Below are positions 1 through 6,075 of a stretch of 6,445 bases of DNA, one piece after another. The stretch spans positions 144 to 6,588 of the forward strand of contig DLOQ01000138.1 of assembly GCA_002479655.1 (NCBI GenBank), written 5' to 3'. Position 1 is the stretch's first letter. Each line of letters starts with the position of its first letter. A model generated the notes under the pieces. It ran no database searches. It saw only the letters and a program-made list of their open reading frames with translations, and had not been told where the DNA came from. Source of the stretch: Lachnospiraceae bacterium UBA7480. Its GTDB lineage: Bacteria; Bacillota; Clostridia; Lachnospirales; Lachnospiraceae. A program made the position numbers and the translations under genes.

Positions 1-51
1 TCCGGTGCATGGGAAGTATATTCTGTAGCCGTATGGCAGAATGTAGAGTAA
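1..51 (+). CDS. C-terminal tail of an unidentified upstream gene (partial)
   Basis: The first frame reads 16 codons without interruption, SGAWEVYSVAVWQNVE, and ends at a TAA at 49-51. One of the other two forward frames stops almost at once (TAG at 29-31). The third stays open to a TAA at 58-60 but reads as an unconvincing Cys/Arg-rich peptide. The alternating aromatic and small residues look like the last beta strands of a folded domain rather than the tail of an ABC permease. It is too short to assign to a family. It lies 76 nt upstream of the lipoprotein gene on the same strand, so it may belong to the same operon. That it is coding at all is inference. Confidence 0.35.
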   Translation, partial: SGAWEVYSVAVWQNVE

Positions 52-73
52 TTATTAGTTAAGCTTACAGTGA

Positions 74-100
74 GCCGATGCAGTGGAGCGCTGCATCGGC
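74..100 (+). promoter_or_regulatory. Perfect 10-bp intercistronic hairpin upstream of the binding-protein gene
   Basis: The arms GCCGATGCAG (74-83) and CTGCATCGGC (91-100) are exactly complementary around a 7-nt loop, TGGAGCG. The downstream sequence is A-rich (ATACAATAAAAAATAAGG) and has no T-tract, so this is not a standard intrinsic terminator on the + strand. The - strand reading has no T-tract either. It sits between a probable upstream stop (51) and the ribosome binding site at 115. It could protect an mRNA end, mark a processing site, or act as a DNA operator, since the arms are also a dyad. The structure is certain from the sequence; the role is not. Confidence 0.6.
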
Positions 101-114
101 ATACAATAAAAAAT

Positions 115-122
115 AAGGAGGT
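115..122 (+). promoter_or_regulatory. Strong ribosome binding site of the solute-binding protein gene
   Basis: AAGGAGGT lies 5 nt before the ATG at 128 and is a near-perfect complement of the 16S rRNA 3' end. It fixes the start, which is also required for the lipoprotein signal peptide, and suggests high translation as expected for a binding protein needed in excess over its permease. Confidence 0.85.
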
Positions 123-127
123 AGAAT

Positions 128-1603
128 ATGAAAAGCTTAAAAAGATTTTTGGCTCTTAGTCTTGCGGCAATGATGACATTGTCTCTGGCGGCATGTAGCG
201 GCGGAAAAGAAGGCGCTGGAACAACAGGTGGTGACGGAGCGGCGGCGAATCCCGGTTCCGGGACCGTAGCGGCGGACGGTTATGCTCACTATGATTCTGA
301 TGGAAACAGGGTGATCCTGATGGCATGCTGGTGGGATCGTTATTATGACAGCGACGATACGGAATTGGATGATGATCCCAGCTTTGCCTATACGGAGGAT
401 GGTGAGATCAAGGTTGCAGATCAGATGAGATTTGATGTAGTGGCAGCGATCGAAGAGAAGTACGGTGTTAAGATCCAATGGATCAACTTAACTTATCCCG
501 GACAGGAAGAATCCATCAATAACTCTATCTTAGCAGGTTCTCCTGATGCAGATGTATATCTGGTTGACCTTGCAATGGGTGTTCCCGCTGCATTGAACGG
601 ATACTGTGTTGACTTAAAGACAGTGCTTCCGGCAGATTCAGATCTGTTCACGGATCAGGTCAATATGAGCTATTTGCAGTTGGGCGGCGATGCAGCATAT
701 CTGCTTCATCCGGTAGCTGCGGAATCTACTGTAGAGGCAACTTATCCGCTGGCATTTAATGTACAACTGCTCAAAGACGCAGGCTTGGAAGATCCCCGTG
801 ATCTTTATGCAAGAGGCGAGTGGACATGGGATAAGTTCAACGAATATGCAACGGCACTCGCAAAGGATACAGATGGCGACGGCGCCATCGATCAGTATGG
901 ATTTGCGGGATTTGGACCGGATGTGGCAATGCTTCTCTTAATGAGTAATGGAGCAACGATTGCTTCCGGTACAACACAGACGATGACAGATACGAAGGTT
1001 GCGGAAGCGCTTCAGCAGCTTTCCGATATGTACAATGTATATGGTTACTGTTATCCTGCGAAAGAAGGGGATAACGGCGATGAAGGGCGTTTTGTTTATA
1101 GAAGCGGTAACATCGGTTTCTGGCCCAGCGCAGCATGGATCGCAGCCAGCAACAATGATTATCCGACAGACGGTACGGTAGGCGTATCATTTGATACAGC
1201 GTATGTAGCATGGCCGGTAGGTCCCAGCGGAAATGCAGAGACCAATGCGCAGAAACTGACAAGTGGTTCCTACTATATGATTCCGGTAGGCATTAAGGAT
1301 CCGGAGCTGGTATATAATGTATTTTATGATTATTGTAACTATTATAACGGAGACACTACCATCCGTGACAATCGTGAAGCTCTTTGGTGGTGGTATCAGT
1401 CCACAGGTTCCAATGTAGAGCTGCAGGATGCTAACTTCCAGGTAATGTTTGATGCAGGTATGCATGAAGCATTTGATCTGTGGCAGAATCTTGGAGTTGA
1501 GTATGACTGGGATTCACTGCTCTTTGGTGAGGTAACGCCGGCGCAGTTCCAGGAGACATACAAGCAGCAGATTCAGGATGGTCTGGATAGCTACTTTAAA
1601 TAA
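128..1603 (+). CDS. ABC transporter sugar-binding lipoprotein (family 1 extracellular solute-binding protein)
   Basis: A 491-residue extracellular lipoprotein that should capture an oligosaccharide and deliver it to an ABC importer. Residues 1-22 form a signal peptide (basic MKSLKRF, then a hydrophobic stretch) ending in the lipobox LAAC, with Cys23 as the lipidated residue. Residues 24-50 are a Gly/Ala/Ser-rich linker typical of Gram-positive lipoproteins. The mature domain shows family 1 hallmarks: GEWTWDKF (230-237), an EF-hand-like calcium loop DTDGDGAIDQYG (247-258), aromatic-rich segments likely to line a sugar cleft (WWDRYY at 68-73, WWWYQS further on), and a C-terminal helix ending QQIQDGLDSYFK. 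An acidic patch lies at 74-84. Length is normal for large oligosaccharide binders. No permease gene is adjacent; these are presumably outside the window. The ligand cannot be read from sequence. The downstream esterase and GH1-ManA genes suggest an acetylated mannose/glucose beta-glycan (inference). Confidence 0.93.
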   Translation: MKSLKRFLALSLAAMMTLSLAACSGGKEGAGTTGGDGAAANPGSGTVAADGYAHYDSDGNRVILMACWWDRYYDSDDTELDDDPSFAYTEDGEIKVADQMRFDVVAAIEEKYGVKIQWINLTYPGQEESINNSILAGSPDADVYLVDLAMGVPAALNGYCVDLKTVLPADSDLFTDQVNMSYLQLGGDAAYLLHPVAAESTVEATYPLAFNVQLLKDAGLEDPRDLYARGEWTWDKFNEYATALAKDTDGDGAIDQYGFAGFGPDVAMLLLMSNGATIASGTTQTMTDTKVAEALQQLSDMYNVYGYCYPAKEGDNGDEGRFVYRSGNIGFWPSAAWIAASNNDYPTDGTVGVSFDTAYVAWPVGPSGNAETNAQKLTSGSYYMIPVGIKDPELVYNVFYDYCNYYNGDTTIRDNREALWWWYQSTGSNVELQDANFQVMFDAGMHEAFDLWQNLGVEYDWDSLLFGEVTPAQFQETYKQQIQDGLDSYFK

Positions 1604-1630
1604 TGTATTATAAAATAAACTGATAGAGGT

Positions 1631-1655
1631 GCCCGCATCCGGCAGGGGTGCGGGC
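1631..1655 (+). terminator. GC-rich terminator-like hairpin after the binding-protein gene
   Basis: GCCCGCATCC (1631-1640) pairs with GGGTGCGGGC (1646-1655) through 10 pairs including one G-U, around the loop GGCAG. It begins 27 nt after the stop of the lipoprotein gene. Only a short ATTTG follows, not a T-run, so termination is probably partial at best. In sugar ABC operons such a hairpin often protects the binding-protein mRNA and lowers expression of the genes behind it. A competing smaller stem, GCAGG/CCTGC (1642-1646 with 1655-1659), overlaps it. The rest of 1604-1707 holds no gene. Confidence 0.5.
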
Positions 1656-1690
1656 CTGCTATTTGAGCCGCCAAGGGCTGCTTCGCATAG

Positions 1691-1707
1691 AAGGAAAGTA
1701 TATGTAA
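1691..1707 (+). promoter_or_regulatory. yesL ribosome binding site with an in-frame ATG-TAA start-stop directly before the start codon
   Basis: The Shine-Dalgarno-like AAGGAAAG (1691-1698) is followed by ATG TAA (1702-1707), and the ATG of yesL abuts it at 1708. The two ATGs are in the same frame. The AAGGA core is 6 nt from the first ATG and 12 nt from the second, so the start-stop pair is better placed for initiation than the real start. This could lower or modulate yesL translation, or be chance. The sequence is plain; the effect is inference. Confidence 0.4.
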
Positions 1708-2367
1708 ATGAAAAATGATGAAGAAAGACATAATAATACCGGGAAACAAAAAGACCGTAAGCTGCGAGAGTTTTTCGGGCTGGAGGGTTCATTTTCCGGT
1801 TTTATGAATACATTGGGAAACATCATTTGGACAGGTCTGCTCTGGCTGGTAACATCGATTCCGCTGATCACCATGGGATGCTCGGCTATGGGCGCTTCCC
1901 GCGCCGCGGAAATGACCAGAAAGAACCAAGGTTATGTTACAAAAGAATTTTTTGCCGGATTTAAGGGTGATTGGAAGAGAGCATTGCCGGTGCAGGTTAT
2001 AAATCTTATTTTTTGGGCATGGTTGATTTTTGATTGTATATATTTATATGGATATGGAACAGAATATGCACAGGCGCTTTCTTATGTTTTATACGGCATT
2101 TTGTTTTTTGCGCTGGGGCTGAATTGTTATTATTATCCTTGTCTCCGGATATTTGAGGGTAATTTTTTTGAGATTTTTAAGATCTCATTTTATATGACAT
2201 TTCGTCATCTGCTTACGACCATAGTATTGGTGGGATTGATCGCGGCGGCGTTACTGGCTGTCTATCTGATGCCGTGGAGCGTCATGATCGTACCGGGATT
2301 ATGGTGGTATGCAGCGGACATTCTGATCAAGCGTGTGATGCAAAAGGAGATCGGGGAGACGATTTAG
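1708..2367 (+). CDS. yesL: YesL/DUF624 family membrane protein
   Basis: A 219-residue integral membrane protein of the DUF624 (YesL) family, whose members are common beside family 1 sugar-binding proteins and their permeases in Bacillota. The biochemical role is not established. The N-terminus (1-31) is cytoplasmic-looking and charged, with the family-typical FFGLEG (22-27) before the first membrane segment (32-55, containing SIPLITMG at 50-57). The conserved AAEMTRKNQGYVTKEFFAGFKGDW stretch (66-89) follows. Further hydrophobic segments are at about 95-114, 124-143, 168-188 and 191-207. The order and spacing match the family over its full length. No signal peptide or catalytic motif is visible. 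It lies between the binding protein and the intracellular enzymes and is probably co-transcribed. A role in transporter assembly or function is only suggested by this linkage. The start at 1708 is the only sensible ATG, because an in-frame TAA precedes it directly. Confidence 0.9.
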   Translation: MKNDEERHNNTGKQKDRKLREFFGLEGSFSGFMNTLGNIIWTGLLWLVTSIPLITMGCSAMGASRAAEMTRKNQGYVTKEFFAGFKGDWKRALPVQVINLIFWAWLIFDCIYLYGYGTEYAQALSYVLYGILFFALGLNCYYYPCLRIFEGNFFEIFKISFYMTFRHLLTTIVLVGLIAAALLAVYLMPWSVMIVPGLWWYAADILIKRVMQKEIGETI

Positions 2368-2412
2368 GGAGACGCTGATCAAAGAGTTTCCCACATCGAA
2401 TCGGCGATGCGG

Positions 2413-2419
2413 AAAGGAG
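2413..2419 (+). promoter_or_regulatory. Ribosome binding site supporting a TTG start
   Basis: AAAGGAG lies 9 nt before the TTG at 2429, with a weaker AAGG at 2421-2424. An in-frame TAA at 2420-2422 rules out any earlier start, and the next in-frame ATG (residue 14) lacks a comparable site. TTG is therefore the best start. The 61-nt gap from yesL otherwise holds only a weak 5-bp stem (CATCG/CGATG, 2394-2409). Confidence 0.65.
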
Positions 2420-2428
2420 TAAGGAAAA

Positions 2429-3550
2429 TTGACGGAAAAAGATTTTACATTATCCCTGTCGGACGGCATGGTCAATCGTGGCAGCTGGGAACGGATGAAA
2501 AAGGTGATGCGCCGGGCAGAGAAGGGTGAAAAGGTCACGATTGCTTTTTTGGGAGGTTCGATTACGCAGGGATGTCTTGCGACCGTACATGAAAAATGTT
2601 ATGCCTATCTGACCTATTTGTGGTGGAAGGAAAGATATCCCAAGGCTGAGATAACATATGTGAATGCGGGTATCGGCGGAACAACATCGCAGTTTGGAAT
2701 TGCCAGAGTAGATCAGGATGTGCTTTCCTATCATCCGGATCTGGTTTTTGTGGAATTTTCGGTCAATGATGAAAATACTCCGTTTTTTCAGGAGACTTAT
2801 GAAGGTCTGCTACGTCATCTCTATGGGAATGAATCAGCTCCCGCTGTGATGATTATACATAACATCAAATATGATGATGGACAGACGGCGGAGAAGATCC
2901 ATAAGGAACTGGGAAAGTATTATCAGCTTCCCTGTGTCAGCATGCAGTCGACTATTTACGCAAAGATGATGGCAGGTAATTTTGGCAGCAGGGATGTCAC
3001 CGAGGATGATCTGCATCCGAATGACAGGGGTCACCGGATGCTGGCGGATGTCATTGCCTATTATCTGGAACAGATCGATCAGGAAAAGGACACGGTAGAG
3101 GATGAACCGGTGATGCCTGCTCCGATGACAGCAGATGCTTACGAACATTCGACCAGATATCAATGCAAGGATTGTACGCCTAAGATGCAGGGATTCGTGC
3201 CGGATACGAGGGAGAAGGATTATTATACGGACGTATATAAGGGCGGATGGACAGCAAAAGAAAAAGGCGCTGAGATTCAGTTTAGTGTGGAAGGAAACGG
3301 TATTGCAGTGCAGTTTCGGCAGTCTGTGAAAAAGCCGGCACCGATCGCTAAGGCAATCGTGGATGGCGACGAGAAGCGCGCGGTGATTCTGGATGCCAAT
3401 TTTGAGCAGGATTGGGGCGATAACCTTGCCCTTGCCACGGTGCTTTATCATGGAGAGAATAAAAAGCATGATCTGTTGATCAGGATCGATGAGACGCATG
3501 AGGATGATGCGGTAGGATTTTATTTGGTGTCGGTCATTGCGTCGTATTGA
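2429..3550 (+). CDS. Intracellular two-domain SGNH/GDSL hydrolase, probable carbohydrate acetylesterase
   Basis: A 373-residue serine hydrolase predicted to remove acyl (probably acetyl) groups from imported oligosaccharides. The N-terminal SGNH domain (about 1-215) has all four blocks: the nucleophile loop FLGGSITQG with Ser44, the block II glycine in NAGIGGTTS (79-87), the block III Asn113 in SVND (111-114), and DDLHP with Asp193 and His196. The C-terminal part (about 235-373) is a separate, beta-rich domain with repeated hydrophobic/charged strand patterns (for example AEIQFSVEGNGIAVQF) and resembles a carbohydrate-binding beta-sandwich. There is no signal peptide, so it acts in the cytoplasm. 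The order SGNH then beta-sandwich is that of the CE17 acetyl-mannan esterases described from Roseburia, and the reverse of CE2. CE17 membership is inference from architecture and neighbours. It could instead act on xylan or another acetylated glycan. The start is TTG. Its TGA stop is 71 nt before the next gene. Confidence 0.85.
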   Translation: MTEKDFTLSLSDGMVNRGSWERMKKVMRRAEKGEKVTIAFLGGSITQGCLATVHEKCYAYLTYLWWKERYPKAEITYVNAGIGGTTSQFGIARVDQDVLSYHPDLVFVEFSVNDENTPFFQETYEGLLRHLYGNESAPAVMIIHNIKYDDGQTAEKIHKELGKYYQLPCVSMQSTIYAKMMAGNFGSRDVTEDDLHPNDRGHRMLADVIAYYLEQIDQEKDTVEDEPVMPAPMTADAYEHSTRYQCKDCTPKMQGFVPDTREKDYYTDVYKGGWTAKEKGAEIQFSVEGNGIAVQFRQSVKKPAPIAKAIVDGDEKRAVILDANFEQDWGDNLALATVLYHGENKKHDLLIRIDETHEDDAVGFYLVSVIASY

Positions 3551-3575
3551 GTATTTTAGTAAATTTATTTAAAAT
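3547..3575 (+). promoter_or_regulatory. Possible internal promoter before the GH1-ManA gene
   Basis: TTGAGT (3547-3552, 4 of 6 matches to a sigma-A -35) and TAAAAT (3570-3575, 5 of 6 matches to a -10) are separated by exactly 17 nt, in an AT-rich gap of 71 nt between the esterase stop and the GH1-ManA start. The -35 overlaps the esterase stop codon. AT-rich gaps often give such matches by chance, so this is only a candidate. Confidence 0.3.
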
Positions 3576-3604
3576 GAGGGAATATATAAGTATACATCAT
3601 GCGG

Positions 3605-3610
3605 AAAGGA
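3605..3610 (+). promoter_or_regulatory. Ribosome binding site fixing the GH1-ManA start at 3622
   Basis: AAAGGA lies 11 nt before the ATG at 3622, a slightly long but workable spacing. The frame is open further upstream to a TTG at 3547 and an ATG at 3574, but the ATG has no usable site in front of it and the extra 25 residues do not resemble a GH1 N-terminus. From 3622 the protein begins MFRDDFVWG, the classic GH1 opening. Confidence 0.65.
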
Positions 3611-3621
3611 TAAAGAAAAAT

Positions 3622-5937
3622 ATGTTTCGTGATGATTTTGTGTGGGGTGTGTCCTCCAGTGCGTATCAAATAGAAGGGACTGATCCGGAAGACGGCAGGG
3701 GAAAAAATATTTGGGATGATATGCCGGCGATGGGCAAGATCCAGGAGGGAAGAAATGCACTGACTGCCTGTGACCATATGCATCGTTATGCGGAAGATTT
3801 CAGGATGCTGAAGCACCTGAATATCAAGGCTTATCGTTTTTCCGTCAGCTGGCCGCGCATTATGCCGGAAGGGACCGGCAGAGTGAATGAGAAGGCGATC
3901 AATATGTACCGCGACATGATCCTCGAGATGAAGAAGAACGGCGTCGTTCCGTATCTGACCATGTATCATTGGGATCTGCCGCAGGCATTGGAGGATCAGG
4001 GCGGATGGCTGAATGAAAATGTGATCGAGTGGTTTGGGGAATATGCGAAAGTCATTGCGGAAAATTTTACGGATATCTGTGATTATTTTATTACGTTAAA
4101 TGAGCCGCAGTGTTTTGTCGGTCTTGGCTATGACAGAGGCGTCCATGCGCCCGGTAAGGAGCTGCCAACCAAGGATGTATTCCAGATCGCGCATAATGCG
4201 CTCCGCGCGCATGGAAAAGCCGTGATCAACCTTCGTAAATATGCAAAGAAAGAGATCCGGATCGGTTATGCGCCTACCTGCGGCGTTGCGATACCGGCAA
4301 GTGAAAGACCGGAGGATATTGAGGCGGCGAAGAAGGTATATTTCGGATTTTATCAGCCGCTGAGCAACTGGTCATGGAATGTATCATGGTTCTCTGATCC
4401 GGTATTTTTAGGAAAATATCCGGAAGAGGGATTGGAAAAATATGCGGAATATCTGCCAAAGATCACGGAGGAGGATATGAAGCTGATCCATCAGCCGTTG
4501 GATTTTATGGGGCAGAATATTTATAATGGTTATTACATCAGTGCGGGAGAAGACGGAGAGCCTGTATGGGACGCGACTCCTGACGGACTGCCGGTTACGG
4601 CATCCAAATGGCCGAATACGCCGGAGTGTCTGTACTGGGCTGTCAGATTTGTTTATGAAAGATATGGGCTTCCGATCTATATTACGGAAAATGGTGTTGC
4701 CTGTGCGGATAATGTTGCCATTGACGGGCGCATCCATGACAATGAAAGAATCGAATTTTTAGATCAGTATCTCTCTGCCTTGCAGAAAGCGGCGGATGAA
4801 GGCGCTGACGTGAGAGGATATTTCCAATGGACGTTTCTTGATAATTTTGAATGGGAAAAAGGCTATAGCGAGCGGTTTGGCATGATCTGGGTGGATTTTG
4901 CCACACAGCAGAGGATCGCAAAGGATTCCGCATTCTGGTTTCAGAAGACGGCGGAGTGTAATGGAGCGAATCTTTCGATCAATCAAAAGTCCAGACAGAT
5001 ATTACATTTAAAACCGCATTTTGTAGAACGGATCTGGGGCGGTAACCGCTTAAAAACGGAATGGGGCTATGATACGGAGATGGAAGATCATATCGGGGAG
5101 TGCTGGGCAGTTTCGGCAAATCCTGATGCGGACTCCGAAGTCATCAGCGGTGTATACAAGGGCAGGACATTGTCGCAGTTATGGAAAGAAGCGCCGGAAC
5201 TGTTTGGCAATCTGAATATGGAAAAATTCCCACTGCTGGTAAAACTGATCGACGCAAAAGAAGATCTGAGCCTGCAGGTACACCCGGGGGATGCCTATGC
5301 CAAGGAACATGAAAACTCCCTCGGAAAGAAAGAATGCTGGTATATTCTGGACTGTCCGGAGAACGCCTCGCTTATTATAGGCAATAAGGCGAAGGATCAT
5401 GCGGATCTGGAGGATAAGATCTTAAATGCCAAATGGGAGGAGCTCATCAACGAAGTCCCTGTCAGGAAGGGGGATTTTGTGCAGATTGATCCGGGGACGC
5501 TGCATGCGATCAAAGGCGGGTTTTTACTGATTGAGACGCAGCAGAACAGTGATGTGACATACCGTATTTATGATTATGACAGGCTTTCTGATGGTAAACC
5601 GCGGGAACTGCATATCCGGCAGGGGTTAGATGTACTGACGACGCCGAATGTAATCAGCGAAAAGGATGTTATCCATTCGGAGGAAAAAGATGATGAATTG
5701 CAGCAGCTTATAGCTAATGACCGCTATATCGTATGGAAGCTGAAGGTTACAAAACCGACATTGATCGATAACAGTCATCCGTTTCTGATCATGAGCGTGA
5801 TTGAGGGAGACGGTCTTGCGAATGGAATCATGGTAAAGAAGGGATCGCATTTTATCGTGCCGAACGGACTTCCGGAGTGCAGGCTGCAGGGGGATATGAC
5901 GCTGATTATTTCAGCGCCTGCCCTTTCTGTTTTATGA
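3622..5937 (+). CDS. manA: Bifunctional fusion: GH1 beta-glucosidase/beta-glycosidase + type I mannose-6-phosphate isomerase (ManA)
   Basis: A 771-residue cytoplasmic protein made of two complete enzymes. Residues 1 to about 450 are a retaining GH1 beta-glycosidase: opening MFRDDFVWG with SAYQIEG (Gln16), YHWDLP (His116), acid/base Glu161 in NEP (160-162), nucleophile Glu356 in ITENG (354-358), and the -1 subsite WTFLDNFEW (Trp403, Glu410, Trp411). The NFEW form points to unphosphorylated substrates; the phosphate-binding pattern of 6-phospho-beta-glucosidases is absent. A linker of about 8 residues (452-458) leads into a short-form type I phosphomannose isomerase (about 459-771) opening LHLKPHFVERIWGGNRL. 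It keeps the zinc ligands Gln552 and His554 (QVHPGD), Glu571 (GKKECWY) and His628 (GTLHAI), and the active-site Arg648 (YRIYDYDR). Both halves have normal family length. No in-frame ATG, GTG or TTG lies at the junction, so ManA cannot be translated alone. The GH1 part probably frees glucose or mannose from beta-linked oligosaccharides; ManA then interconverts mannose-6-P and fructose-6-P. Confidence 0.9.
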   Translation: MFRDDFVWGVSSSAYQIEGTDPEDGRGKNIWDDMPAMGKIQEGRNALTACDHMHRYAEDFRMLKHLNIKAYRFSVSWPRIMPEGTGRVNEKAINMYRDMILEMKKNGVVPYLTMYHWDLPQALEDQGGWLNENVIEWFGEYAKVIAENFTDICDYFITLNEPQCFVGLGYDRGVHAPGKELPTKDVFQIAHNALRAHGKAVINLRKYAKKEIRIGYAPTCGVAIPASERPEDIEAAKKVYFGFYQPLSNWSWNVSWFSDPVFLGKYPEEGLEKYAEYLPKITEEDMKLIHQPLDFMGQNIYNGYYISAGEDGEPVWDATPDGLPVTASKWPNTPECLYWAVRFVYERYGLPIYITENGVACADNVAIDGRIHDNERIEFLDQYLSALQKAADEGADVRGYFQWTFLDNFEWEKGYSERFGMIWVDFATQQRIAKDSAFWFQKTAECNGANLSINQKSRQILHLKPHFVERIWGGNRLKTEWGYDTEMEDHIGECWAVSANPDADSEVISGVYKGRTLSQLWKEAPELFGNLNMEKFPLLVKLIDAKEDLSLQVHPGDAYAKEHENSLGKKECWYILDCPENASLIIGNKAKDHADLEDKILNAKWEELINEVPVRKGDFVQIDPGTLHAIKGGFLLIETQQNSDVTYRIYDYDRLSDGKPRELHIRQGLDVLTTPNVISEKDVIHSEEKDDELQQLIANDRYIVWKLKVTKPTLIDNSHPFLIMSVIEGDGLANGIMVKKGSHFIVPNGLPECRLQGDMTLIISAPALSVL

Positions 5938-5946
5938 AAGAAAATC

Positions 5947-5976
5947 TTGTAACAGACAGGGGAAATCTGATACAAT
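5947..5976 (+). promoter_or_regulatory. Candidate extended -10 promoter for the PurF-like gene
   Basis: TTGTAA (5947-5952) and TACAAT (5971-5976) are 18 nt apart, and the -10 carries an extended TG one base upstream (TGATACAAT, 5968-5976). It begins 10 nt after the stop of the fusion gene and would start transcription near 5983, giving a leader of about 93 nt. I see no intrinsic terminator between the fusion gene and this promoter, so read-through from upstream is also possible. Confidence 0.5.
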
Positions 5977-6005
5977 TAAAAAGGATCGCGAAGGTCAGCA
6001 GCAGG

Positions 6006-6030
6006 ATATGATCTGTTCTGTGGATCATAT
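6006..6030 (+). repeat. Perfect 8-bp inverted repeat in the leader of the PurF-like gene
   Basis: ATATGATC (6006-6013) and GATCATAT (6023-6030) are exact reverse complements around TGTTCTGTG, with G-U pairs able to extend the stem inward. It lies between the candidate promoter and the ribosome binding site. It could be an RNA hairpin or an operator dyad. No T-tract follows, so it is not a terminator. I do not recognise a purine riboswitch or PurR box here. Confidence 0.4.
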
Positions 6031-6075
6031 TATGAAAAATTACTTAAATACTATTACATAAGCGAGGAAAAAAAC

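Noticed and set aside
82..96. A catabolite-response (cre) operator around AGTGGAGCGCTGCAT
   Set aside because: It has a central AGCGCT but does not keep the 14-bp spacing and flanking bases of a cre site. The 10-bp dyad around it is the stronger explanation.
65..107. A promoter for the binding-protein gene using TACAAT at 102-107
   Set aside because: There is no -35-like hexamer at the right distance: the 15-19 nt upstream position falls inside the hairpin arm, and TTACAG at 65-70 is 31 nt away.
2834..3499. A 221-codon open frame on the - strand
   Set aside because: It lies entirely antisense to the SGNH esterase, whose motifs are clear, and its translation is rich in Ile, Arg, His and Leu with no recognisable domain.
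3547..3621. An earlier start (TTG at 3547 or ATG at 3574) for the GH1-ManA protein
   Set aside because: The ATG has no usable ribosome binding site and the added residues do not fit a GH1 N-terminus. ATG 3622 has AAAGGA upstream and begins with the family's standard opening.
3622..4971. The GH1 domain as a 6-phospho-beta-glucosidase that would feed mannose-6-P straight to ManA
   Set aside because: The DNFEW motif with Glu410 and Trp411 is that of enzymes on unphosphorylated sugars. The Ser/Lys/Tyr phosphate-binding pattern expected after the nucleophile is not seen, and the locus has an ABC binding protein rather than PTS components.
6008..6061. A 17-codon leader peptide (ATG at 6008, TAA at 6059-6061)
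   Set aside because: The nearest AGGA is only 1 nt from the ATG, and the peptide shows no run of codons suggesting attenuation. It overlaps an inverted repeat that explains the sequence as well.
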